This document shows positions 18,664-25,859 of a stretch of DNA of 60,950 nucleotides, one piece after another. The translations under genes and the position numbers were made by a program. The DNA comes from a virus. Below the pieces are notes generated by a model. It saw nothing but the letters and a program-made list of their open reading frames with translations, was not told the origin of the DNA and did no database searches. Location: positions 1 through 60,950 of IMG/VR virus record IMGVR_UViG_3300044695_004133; one strand, 5' to 3'. The stretch's first letter is position 1; every line of letters starts with the position of its first letter.

Positions 18664-18993
18664 AGGAATGACTTCTACGCCAGAAATGGTAAGAAGGATA
18701 CCGCCTGGAATGCTAGCCTGAGCAAATATTCTGTCTCCTGGATTTACTACTATTGTAACATCGTGAGAGATAATAGATTTTTCTGGGGCTGTCATGTCTG
18801 GGAAAACCTTGTTATAATTTTGAGCGTCTTCACCAGCAGGGGCTACATAGATAGAATACTTTAATGTTCCATTATAAATGTTTGAAACAATAATGTTTTT
18901 TATAATTGCTTTGTTAGCAAAGGTCTCTAGTGGGGTAGTTGCTAATTGAGTTAGTATTAAAGGGCCAACAAATCTTTGGGGTTCATATGCCAT
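18661..18993 (-). CDS. Small beta-sandwich appendage protein
   Basis: 110 residues, nearly all predicted beta strand, with KNIIVSNIYNGTLKYSIYVAPAG and a C-terminal VNPGDRIFAQASIPGGILLTISGVEV. The layout matches the product of 23867-24184 (ITLCNTTDV..., LNAGDAIILSAG..., VFISGVKI), so the two are likely paralogs. It lies between a LamG gene on each side. A structural or fibre-decorating role is inferred from position. No known domain is recognised with certainty. Confidence 0.7.
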   Translation of the reverse strand: MAYEPQRFVGPLILTQLATTPLETFANKAIIKNIIVSNIYNGTLKYSIYVAPAGEDAQNYNKVFPDMTAPEKSIISHDVTIVVNPGDRIFAQASIPGGILLTISGVEVIP

Positions 18994-19002
18994 TTTTTAT
19001 CC

Positions 19003-19725
19003 TTAGACGATTGTCCACTTAGAAATAAGGTCTCTTTCAACCTGACCCATTTCATAATCACTTATTGCTCTGTTGTAAATAAGTATTTCGCCTAGGTCAA
19101 ACTGTCCGTATGTAGAAAGGTATCGTCCGATTGTCTGCCCTGTCATGTTAGATGGGGCTCCGTCTGAGGCTCCAAGGGCTACAGTTACACCGTTTCTTCT
19201 AACTTCTCTTCTATTATTTGTGTTATCGTATCTTATAGCATAAAGCTCTGGTTGTCCAGGAGTTACCGCTGGAACAATAGCATTGATATCATCATTTCCA
19301 AAAACAGCTCTGGATGAAGTAGGAATAGTATAACCAAAAGCTAGGTTAGATCTTGTTGCCACTCCTTGTCCTCCGATAACAAATGAGCTGCCAGTCTTTG
19401 CTGTTTTGGTTGCAACATAAAAAAATGTAAAAGATGTATTTGCAAGCCATGATAGTGTAGGGTCTGAGAATGTCATGAATTGGTTTACGCCATCAAATCT
19501 TAGTGCTGGCAATGAGTTAATTGCTGCTATTACGTAAGTAGGCTGATTTGCTGGAGTTGCCTGCACAAAATTTCTTAGATACTGAGATCTTTCTTTTGCT
19601 AGGAAGCATTTGTTTGTAACAGGAGTTACTTCAAAGTTATCAACAGCTGTGCCGTCTAGCCATAGCTGTAAGCCAAACTGGCTGTATCTTGATCTCTTAA
19701 ATACTGATCTCTGGTTTACTAACAT
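19003..19725 (-). CDS. LamG/concanavalin-like appendage protein
   Basis: A single-domain 240-residue jelly-roll protein: LQLWLDGTAVDNFE, PALRFDGVNQFMTFSD, FTFFYVATKTAKTGSSFVIGG, AIRYDNTNNRREVRRNGV and a C-terminal GEILIYNRAISDYEMGQVERDL, the usual ending of LamG-type domains in phage and surface proteins. It probably contacts host glycans. The ATG overlaps the stop of the small chaperone-like gene at 19725. Confidence 0.75.
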   Translation of the reverse strand: MLVNQRSVFKRSRYSQFGLQLWLDGTAVDNFEVTPVTNKCFLAKERSQYLRNFVQATPANQPTYVIAAINSLPALRFDGVNQFMTFSDPTLSWLANTSFTFFYVATKTAKTGSSFVIGGQGVATRSNLAFGYTIPTSSRAVFGNDDINAIVPAVTPGQPELYAIRYDNTNNRREVRRNGVTVALGASDGAPSNMTGQTIGRYLSTYGQFDLGEILIYNRAISDYEMGQVERDLISKWTIV

Positions 19726-20021
19726 TATTCCCCCTGTAAGGATTCAAATTCTTCAATACCAGCCAGATTTGATTCTAGCTCTTCTGAAGTAAAATCTACA
19801 AGCTCAACTCTATAAACAGATCCATCTAAAAAGTATGGGTCGCAGAATATCATTTTCTGTGTTTCTGAGTCATGCTCTAAATATTCTAAAACCTCAACTA
19901 GATCATTCTCTTCTTTAAAGTCGTCATTAGGACCTGAAAGTGGAAAAGAGGAATTTGGAAATAAAGTGTTTAGTGTTCCAGATCTCTTTACAGTTTCTCC
20001 GTCAAGTATCGCATAATACAT
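19725..20021 (-). CDS. Small acidic tail-fibre assembly-like protein
   Basis: 98 residues from ATG at 20021 (MYYAILDGETVKRSG), one base after the stop of the fibre gene upstream (TAA-A-ATG). A start at 20054 would overlap that gene by 32 bases and is less likely. The N-terminus resembles the opening of two other small genes, at 22318 and 24924, each also placed right after a receptor-binding-type gene. The middle is acidic (NDLVEVLEYLEHDSETQKMIF). A chaperone role for the preceding fibre is inferred. Confidence 0.65.
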   Translation of the reverse strand: MYYAILDGETVKRSGTLNTLFPNSSFPLSGPNDDFKEENDLVEVLEYLEHDSETQKMIFCDPYFLDGSVYRVELVDFTSEELESNLAGIEEFESLQGE

Positions 20022-20022
20022 T

Positions 20023-21576
20023 TTAGCCGTGTGTCCATTCAGCCATTGGAACAATCAGTGGATAATTTGTAGACTGATATCTTGTATCAAATGAGTATGT
20101 GAAGGTTGACTTGAAAAGGTTGATGTTTGAACCATTCGCCTGCGCTGTTCCGTCAGAGTCCCGTCCATATTTTAGAAGTCCACCTAAATCAACAACGTAT
20201 AGTCTCATACCTACGTTTCCGTCGTTGTTAGAAGATCCTGCGTGGAAAAGGAATTTATCCTTCTTGAAAGGAACAATTTGTGCTCCCCAGTCGGTGCTTC
20301 CCCATTGTGAAATGTAATACTTTGAAGGGTCTTGCGAGTTAAACCAAATACAGTTGAATCCTGACTGATAGTAGTAATATGGCGCATAAGCTGCAAACCA
20401 GTTATTGTCCCAAGTCTGCATGTAGCGCATACCGAAGTAAGTGCCTTGCTCAATTCCGTATGATGTTGTATTTCCAATACCATTCAAGGTAGTTAGGGTT
20501 CCAGAAGTTGTAGCAAAGTTAGGCTGGAATGTTGCATAGTGAGTTATGTTTGAAGGAACAAATCTTGCTATTCCAACAAGGTTGTTATCTCCCATAACAA
20601 TGTATGCTTTTCTTCTTGACTCATCATAGTTTTGAGATGAGCTAGCTTGCCACTGAAAATCGTTGTAGTAGTAATAAGCTGTTTGTGTCAATGCTGTTGG
20701 TGTTCCCGCAGTTTTTGCTTCTAACAAAAATCTGTGCATAGTTCCAGCTGTATAGTTTTCTGAATCTAAATCTCTATTAGGGTTTGCGTTTTTCCATACA
20801 TGAAGTCTGTAGTTGTTTGAGTTATCTCTAGGCTCTAAAACTGCTAGAGTATTAGTTCTAACGTTGTAAGAAATAGCTGTGTATCCAGTATTAGTGTTGG
20901 TCCATGATGCGTATGTGCTGCTCATAGGAACATGCTCTAGTGGAGAAACTCCGCTTCTAGGATATATTCCTAAGTTGTTGTTTCTGTAATAAATTGAATT
21001 TCTTGGACGAACTCCTGATTTTTGAATCATTGTTCCAAAGAATGGCCAGTACTCATTAACCATGTTGTACCAAACTGAGTGTGAGAATTGACCGTCAGAA
21101 CCTGAAGCAGGGGCGTGTCCTGGTAGACGTACAAGCCAGTTACCTTCATCTTGCTGGAAGTTAGTTCCTTTTACTGAAGAGTGTCCAGTGCTTCTAGATC
21201 CTTGAGATGTATTTGTATATCTTGCACCTCTATCAGGCCAGTCTTGACCTTCTGTATCATCTCTTAAGTATCCGCCAAACATAGGCTGCATGTTGCTGCC
21301 GTAAGTAACAAATGCTGGCTCGTTAGATCTATTTGTATAGGTAGCCCATGTAGGAAGTGGTGGGTTTTTTGTAACAGCATTATTTTTAATATTATCATCA
21401 ATTAAGTCTACCTGTGCAATAGAAGCGCTTAAGCTAACTGCTGCTGTAGATGACAGTAGGATAGACAGCATCTGAGGGCTTGTGTTCAATCCAGCATTTA
21501 GATTGCTAAAAACCGATACGTCTAAGTCTGGTAATGCTACCGAGGTACTGTTTGATGCTATTGTTGATATTGCCAC
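20023..21576 (-). CDS. Receptor-binding-type tail protein, paralog A
   Basis: 517 residues. It shares an order of motifs with the product of 22329-23840: P-(TF)-W-A-T-Y near 80, a G-N/H-W-(LM)-(VM)-R-L block, YNxRTxTLxV, NNNYRxHxWKN, FQWQASxSQxYDESR, IARxVPSN, TSYGIEQG, WDNNWxAAY and a shared C-terminus STNYPxxxxMAxWT. This is a gene duplication. Trp/Tyr-rich strands suggest a glycan-binding or receptor-binding virion protein. N-terminal 60 residues are unlike the paralog and may be the virion-attachment part. Confidence 0.75.
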   Translation of the reverse strand: MAISTIASNSTSVALPDLDVSVFSNLNAGLNTSPQMLSILLSSTAAVSLSASIAQVDLIDDNIKNNAVTKNPPLPTWATYTNRSNEPAFVTYGSNMQPMFGGYLRDDTEGQDWPDRGARYTNTSQGSRSTGHSSVKGTNFQQDEGNWLVRLPGHAPASGSDGQFSHSVWYNMVNEYWPFFGTMIQKSGVRPRNSIYYRNNNLGIYPRSGVSPLEHVPMSSTYASWTNTNTGYTAISYNVRTNTLAVLEPRDNSNNYRLHVWKNANPNRDLDSENYTAGTMHRFLLEAKTAGTPTALTQTAYYYYNDFQWQASSSQNYDESRRKAYIVMGDNNLVGIARFVPSNITHYATFQPNFATTSGTLTTLNGIGNTTSYGIEQGTYFGMRYMQTWDNNWFAAYAPYYYYQSGFNCIWFNSQDPSKYYISQWGSTDWGAQIVPFKKDKFLFHAGSSNNDGNVGMRLYVVDLGGLLKYGRDSDGTAQANGSNINLFKSTFTYSFDTRYQSTNYPLIVPMAEWTHG

Positions 21577-21594
21577 TTTGTTCTCCTATTTATG

Positions 21595-22032
21595 TTAGAT
21601 TTTCAAATCTGAGAATGCGTATGATCCGAAGATTGTTGTTCCATTATTTCTAGTGTAAAAATTTAAAACTGTTGTATCTAGTGATAGTACTGGCTGAATG
21701 TTTGAAGCACCGCCACCATCCCATACAATTCCTGCTGGCCAGTTGATAGTATAGCTTCCGCCAGACTTTATTTCCATCTGCCAGAATTGTGCTACGCTTG
21801 CTGTATTTGCAATGTTTGAAAAGGCTACTGTAAAGTTACCTCCAGCAATTACTCTAAAAACATTTGAAGCCGCTAAGTCTAGGGTAAGGGTTCCGCTTGA
21901 CTTGGTTCCTAGATCAACAAACTGAGCTGGGATATTAAAATATGGCTTTCCTTGTCCATTGATTGGAGCCTGGAGATATGTGTAAGTCCAAAGTGCTGGT
22001 ACTACTGAATTAGGGGTCTGTGTAATTGGCAT
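21595..22032 (-). CDS. Small fibre protein, beta-rich
   Basis: A 145-residue protein of beta strands with GTLTLDLAASNVFRVIAGGNFTVAFSN and FWQMEIKSGGSYTINWPAGIVWDGG. This pattern (a value, a noise term, then NWPAGIVWDGG) is a common tail-fibre tip module in phages. It lies between fibre paralogs A and B and their small partner genes. It probably forms a knob or tip domain; sugar binding is not shown. Confidence 0.7.
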   Translation of the reverse strand: MPITQTPNSVVPALWTYTYLQAPINGQGKPYFNIPAQFVDLGTKSSGTLTLDLAASNVFRVIAGGNFTVAFSNIANTASVAQFWQMEIKSGGSYTINWPAGIVWDGGGASNIQPVLSLDTTVLNFYTRNNGTTIFGSYAFSDLKI

Positions 22033-22033
22033 T

Positions 22034-22318
22034 TTATTCCTCTTCTGGTAGATCTAGCTCAGGCAAATCTGCTGGGCGCTCTACTTTTGCTTTAATTTCG
22101 TCATCCAACTCATCCCACTCAGCTCTATCTTGTGCTAAACGCTCAAGTGCTGCTTCGTGGTCTGCAATCCTTACTTCATTATCTGTCATTCCTGGATATT
22201 TGTCAACAACAACTCCGTCAACAACTGATAGTCTATGTGGCAAAGATGTGACAATGTCTGTCTCGTATTCGCCGTTTTCATTGAAGGATGCGACTCCATC
22301 ATAGTAATTAAATTTCAT
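22034..22318 (-). CDS. Tail-fibre assembly chaperone-like protein
   Basis: Start at ATG 22318 (MKFNYYDGVASFNENGEY), preceded by AAGGGG at good spacing; a start at 22399 would overlap the upstream gene by 71 bases. The 94-residue product has a short beta N-terminus followed by an acidic helix (IADHEAALERLAQDRAEWDELDDEIKAK). It directly follows receptor-binding paralog B, the arrangement seen for phage tail-fibre assembly proteins. Confidence 0.7.
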   Translation of the reverse strand: MKFNYYDGVASFNENGEYETDIVTSLPHRLSVVDGVVVDKYPGMTDNEVRIADHEAALERLAQDRAEWDELDDEIKAKVERPADLPELDLPEEE

Positions 22319-22328
22319 TTTTTTCCCC

Positions 22329-23840
22329 TTATACTCTTCTTGTCCAGTGCGCCATTGATTGGAGCCCTGGGTAATTTGTGCTTGTGTAGTCTGTATCAAA
22401 CAGACCCCACTGTGGATTGTTTACTAAACCTAAGTTACCACCATTAGCTATAGTTGAAGACGTAGTTCTTCCTTCTAGCGCCGCTTGCGGCTCCTGAATA
22501 AAGAGTCTTAGCCCGTAGTTGTTGTCAACGTTGTGAGTAGAATCGTTAAACAAGAATTTATCTTCTTGGTAAGGAACTATTTGGCATCCGTGGCTTGTAG
22601 TTCCATGTTGGCCAATAAAGTAATTTCTAGGATCTCTTGTATCAATGAAATAAACATTCATGCCTGAGCCATAGTAGTAGTAGCAGTTATACGCTGCCAC
22701 CCAGTTATTGTCCCAAGATATTTGATGTCTCATTCCGTATCTTTGACCCTGCTCAATACCATATGAAGTTGTAAGTCCAATTGCATTAAAAGATGTTACC
22801 AGTTGTGAAGTTGCTGGATTATATGTTGCATATTGACTTTGATTTGAAGGAACCATTCTTGCCATTCCAATAATTCCATTATCTCCAACTACCACACGCA
22901 TACGATATCTTGATTCATCATAGCTCTGAGAGTTGCTTGCTTGCCACTGGAAATCTCTAAATGCATAGCTAACCGCTCCAGCGCCTTGACCTGCATCAAG
23001 TAGGCCTGTTTTTGCTTCTCTTAAGAAAGCAGCCAGTGTTCCTGGGTAGTAATTGTCGCTATTTAAAGATCTATCTGTTCCTTCGTTCTTCCAGATGTGC
23101 ATTCTGTAGTTATTATTTGCATCTATTGTTTGAATAACTACAAGCGTTCTAGTTCTATCGTTGTAGCCAGCTGAACCATAGGTTACTCCCTGTCCAGTCC
23201 ATGTAGAATATATTGATTGGTTAAGATTTATAGTTTCGTAATATCCTTCAGCAATTCCACGTTCCATAATTCTTAATGTGTTGTTTGAGCTAAATAAAGA
23301 GAAGTTCTGTCTGATTCCACGCTTTCCAATAACAACTCCAAAGTAAGGCATGTATGACTGCATAACATCAGGATTTACTGCGGTATAAGTTCTGTTACCC
23401 GCCATAAGTCTCATCATCCAGTGTCCGTCTGCCTGCTGAAATGGTGTTGCTTGACTCCAAGATGTGGTTACTGTGCTTGAGCCAATAAGTGAGTTTGTAT
23501 AGTTCCATCCAGCCCATGGTGCCCAAAGTTCTGAGTCAGTGTGTTGGCTTCCTGCATCGATTGGTCTGAATCTACTGTTGTAAATATTCCAAAACGGTCT
23601 GTTGTCTCGGCATGAATACGTTGCAAATGTAGGCAGAGCGTTTACAGAAGGAAGCTCTGTAACTACGGCATTTGCGTTTGCAATTGCTGCATTTAGTTGC
23701 GCTGTGCTTCCAGACTGTGCAAGATTTGATATGATCGCTGCGACTGTTGGGTTTGAAGCCAGTGCTGCCGTGGTCTGATCTTGAACTACCTTGTCTATGC
23801 CAGGTAGAACAATTTGCGTAACTGTATTTGCAACTGCCAT
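22329..23840 (-). CDS. Receptor-binding-type tail protein, paralog B
   Basis: A 503-residue homolog of the 20023-21576 product, sharing the motif series YNDRTRTLVV, NNNYRMHIWKN, FQWQASNSQSYDESR, MARMVPSN, TSYGIEQG, WDNNWVAAY and the ending STNYPGLQSMAHWT. The N-terminal about 65 residues form an Ala/Asn-rich helical stalk and differ from paralog A. Aromatic-rich strands fit host-surface recognition. Two diverged copies next to each other suggest alternative receptors or a heteromeric fibre. Confidence 0.77.
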   Translation of the reverse strand: MAVANTVTQIVLPGIDKVVQDQTTAALASNPTVAAIISNLAQSGSTAQLNAAIANANAVVTELPSVNALPTFATYSCRDNRPFWNIYNSRFRPIDAGSQHTDSELWAPWAGWNYTNSLIGSSTVTTSWSQATPFQQADGHWMMRLMAGNRTYTAVNPDVMQSYMPYFGVVIGKRGIRQNFSLFSSNNTLRIMERGIAEGYYETINLNQSIYSTWTGQGVTYGSAGYNDRTRTLVVIQTIDANNNYRMHIWKNEGTDRSLNSDNYYPGTLAAFLREAKTGLLDAGQGAGAVSYAFRDFQWQASNSQSYDESRYRMRVVVGDNGIIGMARMVPSNQSQYATYNPATSQLVTSFNAIGLTTSYGIEQGQRYGMRHQISWDNNWVAAYNCYYYYGSGMNVYFIDTRDPRNYFIGQHGTTSHGCQIVPYQEDKFLFNDSTHNVDNNYGLRLFIQEPQAALEGRTTSSTIANGGNLGLVNNPQWGLFDTDYTSTNYPGLQSMAHWTRRV

Positions 23841-23866
23841 TTTTTATTTCTCCTAAATATTTTTAA

Positions 23867-24184
23867 TTAAATTGTTGTTATTTTGACGCCAGAGATAAAG
23901 ACGTTAACAGAGTTTGCTAAACCTGCACTGAGAATAATTGCATCTCCTGCATTTAGAACCTGCTTAACATCTATAACTGTGATCTGACGAGGTGCTAGGT
24001 CAATGTTCTTGTAAAAGAAAATTCCTGCAAACTTTGCGCTTGACTGTTGTGCAACATCGGTAGTGTTACATAGGGTAATAGATGTAATTACATCTGTCTC
24101 TCCCGCTGGAACTGTATACACCTGAGATTCAGTTACTGGAACTGTTCCACCGAATATTCTTGCTGGTAAACTAATTTGTGCCAT
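23867..24184 (-). CDS. Small beta-sandwich appendage protein, paralog
   Basis: 105 residues with TVPAGETDVITSITLCNTTDV, FFYKNIDLAPRQITVIDVKQVLNAGDAIIL and SVNVFISGVKI, a compact beta sandwich. It resembles the product of 18661-18993 in strand order. It sits between a helical partner gene and receptor-binding paralog B. Probably a fibre component or a decoration protein; no enzymatic motif is visible. Confidence 0.7.
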   Translation of the reverse strand: MAQISLPARIFGGTVPVTESQVYTVPAGETDVITSITLCNTTDVAQQSSAKFAGIFFYKNIDLAPRQITVIDVKQVLNAGDAIILSAGLANSVNVFISGVKITTI

Positions 24185-24185
24185 T

Positions 24186-24509
24186 TTATATTACTCCCAT
24201 GTTTACGAATAGATTGTAGTTATCTACTGCTGATTGTACTAATGCGATTTGTTGATTTCCAGAAGTAACCACAGCATTTACCTGAGAAGACCCAGCATTA
24301 GTAATTGTTTGAACCTGTCCGCTAGATGCATTTGTTATCTCTGAAATTTTTGTATTTGTTACTGCCACAATGTCATTAACTCCTAGGAGTGATCCAAGGG
24401 ACTCAAGGGATTTAGCCAAGAATACGATGTCTTGTGATGTAAGTGTAGCTGCTGACAAAGCATTGATCTTTGTCTTTGCTAGCTCAATTTGTGCGGTAAG
24501 TGTTGTCAT
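24186..24509 (-). CDS. Helical fibre-shaft module protein
   Basis: 107 residues. Residues 5-50 (QIELAKTKINALSAATLTSQ, then KSLESLGSLLGVNDIVAVT) match a stretch near residue 660-720 of the 883-residue fibronectin-III protein (QIETIKTKINALTSTNLNAE, KSLVTLSEALGVEDVVEAT). The rest is a repetitive coiled coil. So one shaft module exists both alone and inside a longer fibre, which indicates module shuffling. It likely forms a trimeric shaft piece. Confidence 0.7.
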   Translation of the reverse strand: MTTLTAQIELAKTKINALSAATLTSQDIVFLAKSLESLGSLLGVNDIVAVTNTKISEITNASSGQVQTITNAGSSQVNAVVTSGNQQIALVQSAVDNYNLFVNMGVI

Positions 24510-24546
24510 TTTGTTACTCCTCTAGAATATTGTATCATAAAATTCA

Positions 24547-24924
24547 TTATGCTGGAACCTCTGGAAGAGTATATTCAAGGTCTTCCGTCATTGTTTCTGG
24601 GAGGTCCCTAAGCGCTTGTCTATAGGTTTCCCATTCTGCTCTTTTTGCTTCTGATAAACCAGAATTTGGTAATTGAGTCCAGTCTGATCTCATTAGCATT
24701 TCATTTCTATCTGCCCTTAGAGCAGCATATGAATATGTAGTTTTTAGTGAAAGATAATATTCATCTTTCTCTTCGTCTGTCATAGCAATGGGTGCTCCAG
24801 ATACTAATTTAAACATCTTGCCATCAATATCTTCTCCGACTCCGTGCCATCCAGCACCTGGATTTTCTTCGGAAAGAATCATCTGCTCTTGAATATTATT
24901 TGCGTCAAATTTAATGTAGTACAT
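24547..24924 (-). CDS. Tail assembly chaperone (Phage_tail_APC-like)
   Basis: 125 residues. The C-terminal half (RNEMLMRSDWTQLPNSGLSE, then WETYRQALRDLPE) is a clear match to the helical module of phage tail-fibre assembly chaperones, in which SDWTQ and YRQALRD are the hallmark. The N-terminus MYYIKFDANNIQEQM is the beta part. It follows the third receptor-binding-type gene with a one-base stop/start overlap, so it probably helps that protein trimerise. Confidence 0.82.
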   Translation of the reverse strand: MYYIKFDANNIQEQMILSEENPGAGWHGVGEDIDGKMFKLVSGAPIAMTDEEKDEYYLSLKTTYSYAALRADRNEMLMRSDWTQLPNSGLSEAKRAEWETYRQALRDLPETMTEDLEYTLPEVPA

Positions 24925-25859
24925 TATCGGTTACCAAACATTTCTGCTGTTCTGGCCCAAATGCGCCAGGAGCTTTTTACGTTAAATTCATTTAATTGAT
25001 CATTATATTGAAGTGCTGCTTGAGTCATTTTAAGATCTGGCTGAATCCAGAAATCAGAAAATGTAGTATGCAAATCATAGAACATATTTTGATCTAGGTA
25101 CCAGTGAACATACCCTGACTGCCAGTAGTACATTGTATTAGTTTGTACAACAACTACAGTTGTCTTGGCTGGAATTGTTACGTTCCATGACCACTGGTAG
25201 TATGAGTTTCCACCAGTTCTATTTACTGGAACTGACCAGCTAATATCAGTAACGGTATTATAATTACCGCTTGTATTAGGTGTTCCAATACAAACTCCTG
25301 AGCCATCATGACCAGATGCCCAGTAATTTGAATAGCTTCCCCACATCGATACTGTCTTTTGTAGGGTTGGATGATGATTTCTAAGGAACATAGTTCTTAG
25401 TCTAAATGGTGAGTATGCGGAGTTTCTTCCGTGAGCAATATGAACATCGTCATTTCCTACTACAGAGTTCTTTGCATAGATTAATCTATTGTTGTCAAAT
25501 GAGCTTGTAGCATAGCCTACGGTATTCTGTCTAGTATTTGTTCCAAGAGAGAACCAGAATGCTCTTTCGCAATCCGCCTGCGTTGTTCCAGTTAAATAAT
25601 TGTAGTAGCCTGTCCATGGGTCTCCAGATGACCAAATTTGCCACCATGACTGGTTTCTTTCATTTACTGTTGTAATTGTAGGGATCATGTAAGGACGACG
25701 TGTGCCGTCAGTTACTTCTCTATTCATTCTTGATTCTGCATCTACCACTCCAAGAGATGCTGGAGTAATTCCTAGCGATGCTCCAGTTACTCCTAGAGTT
25801 GCTAGTTCGGACGCTTTAAGTCCTGACGATAATGTTAAAAGCGTGTCTAATGATGCCAT
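24924..25859 (-). CDS. Receptor-binding-type tail protein, short
   Basis: ATG at 25859 (MASLDTLLTL) is chosen because GGAGA lies about 9 bases upstream and the ATG overlaps the previous stop (TAATG). The 311-residue protein has a short helical stalk (to about 50), then a Trp/Tyr-rich beta domain (NQSWWQIWSSGDPW, YNYLTGTT, MYYWQSGYVHWYL). It is not clearly homologous to paralogs A and B but shares the Trp-rich style. A tail-fibre chaperone-like gene follows it. Confidence 0.72.
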   Translation of the reverse strand: MASLDTLLTLSSGLKASELATLGVTGASLGITPASLGVVDAESRMNREVTDGTRRPYMIPTITTVNERNQSWWQIWSSGDPWTGYYNYLTGTTQADCERAFWFSLGTNTRQNTVGYATSSFDNNRLIYAKNSVVGNDDVHIAHGRNSAYSPFRLRTMFLRNHHPTLQKTVSMWGSYSNYWASGHDGSGVCIGTPNTSGNYNTVTDISWSVPVNRTGGNSYYQWSWNVTIPAKTTVVVVQTNTMYYWQSGYVHWYLDQNMFYDLHTTFSDFWIQPDLKMTQAALQYNDQLNEFNVKSSWRIWARTAEMFGNR

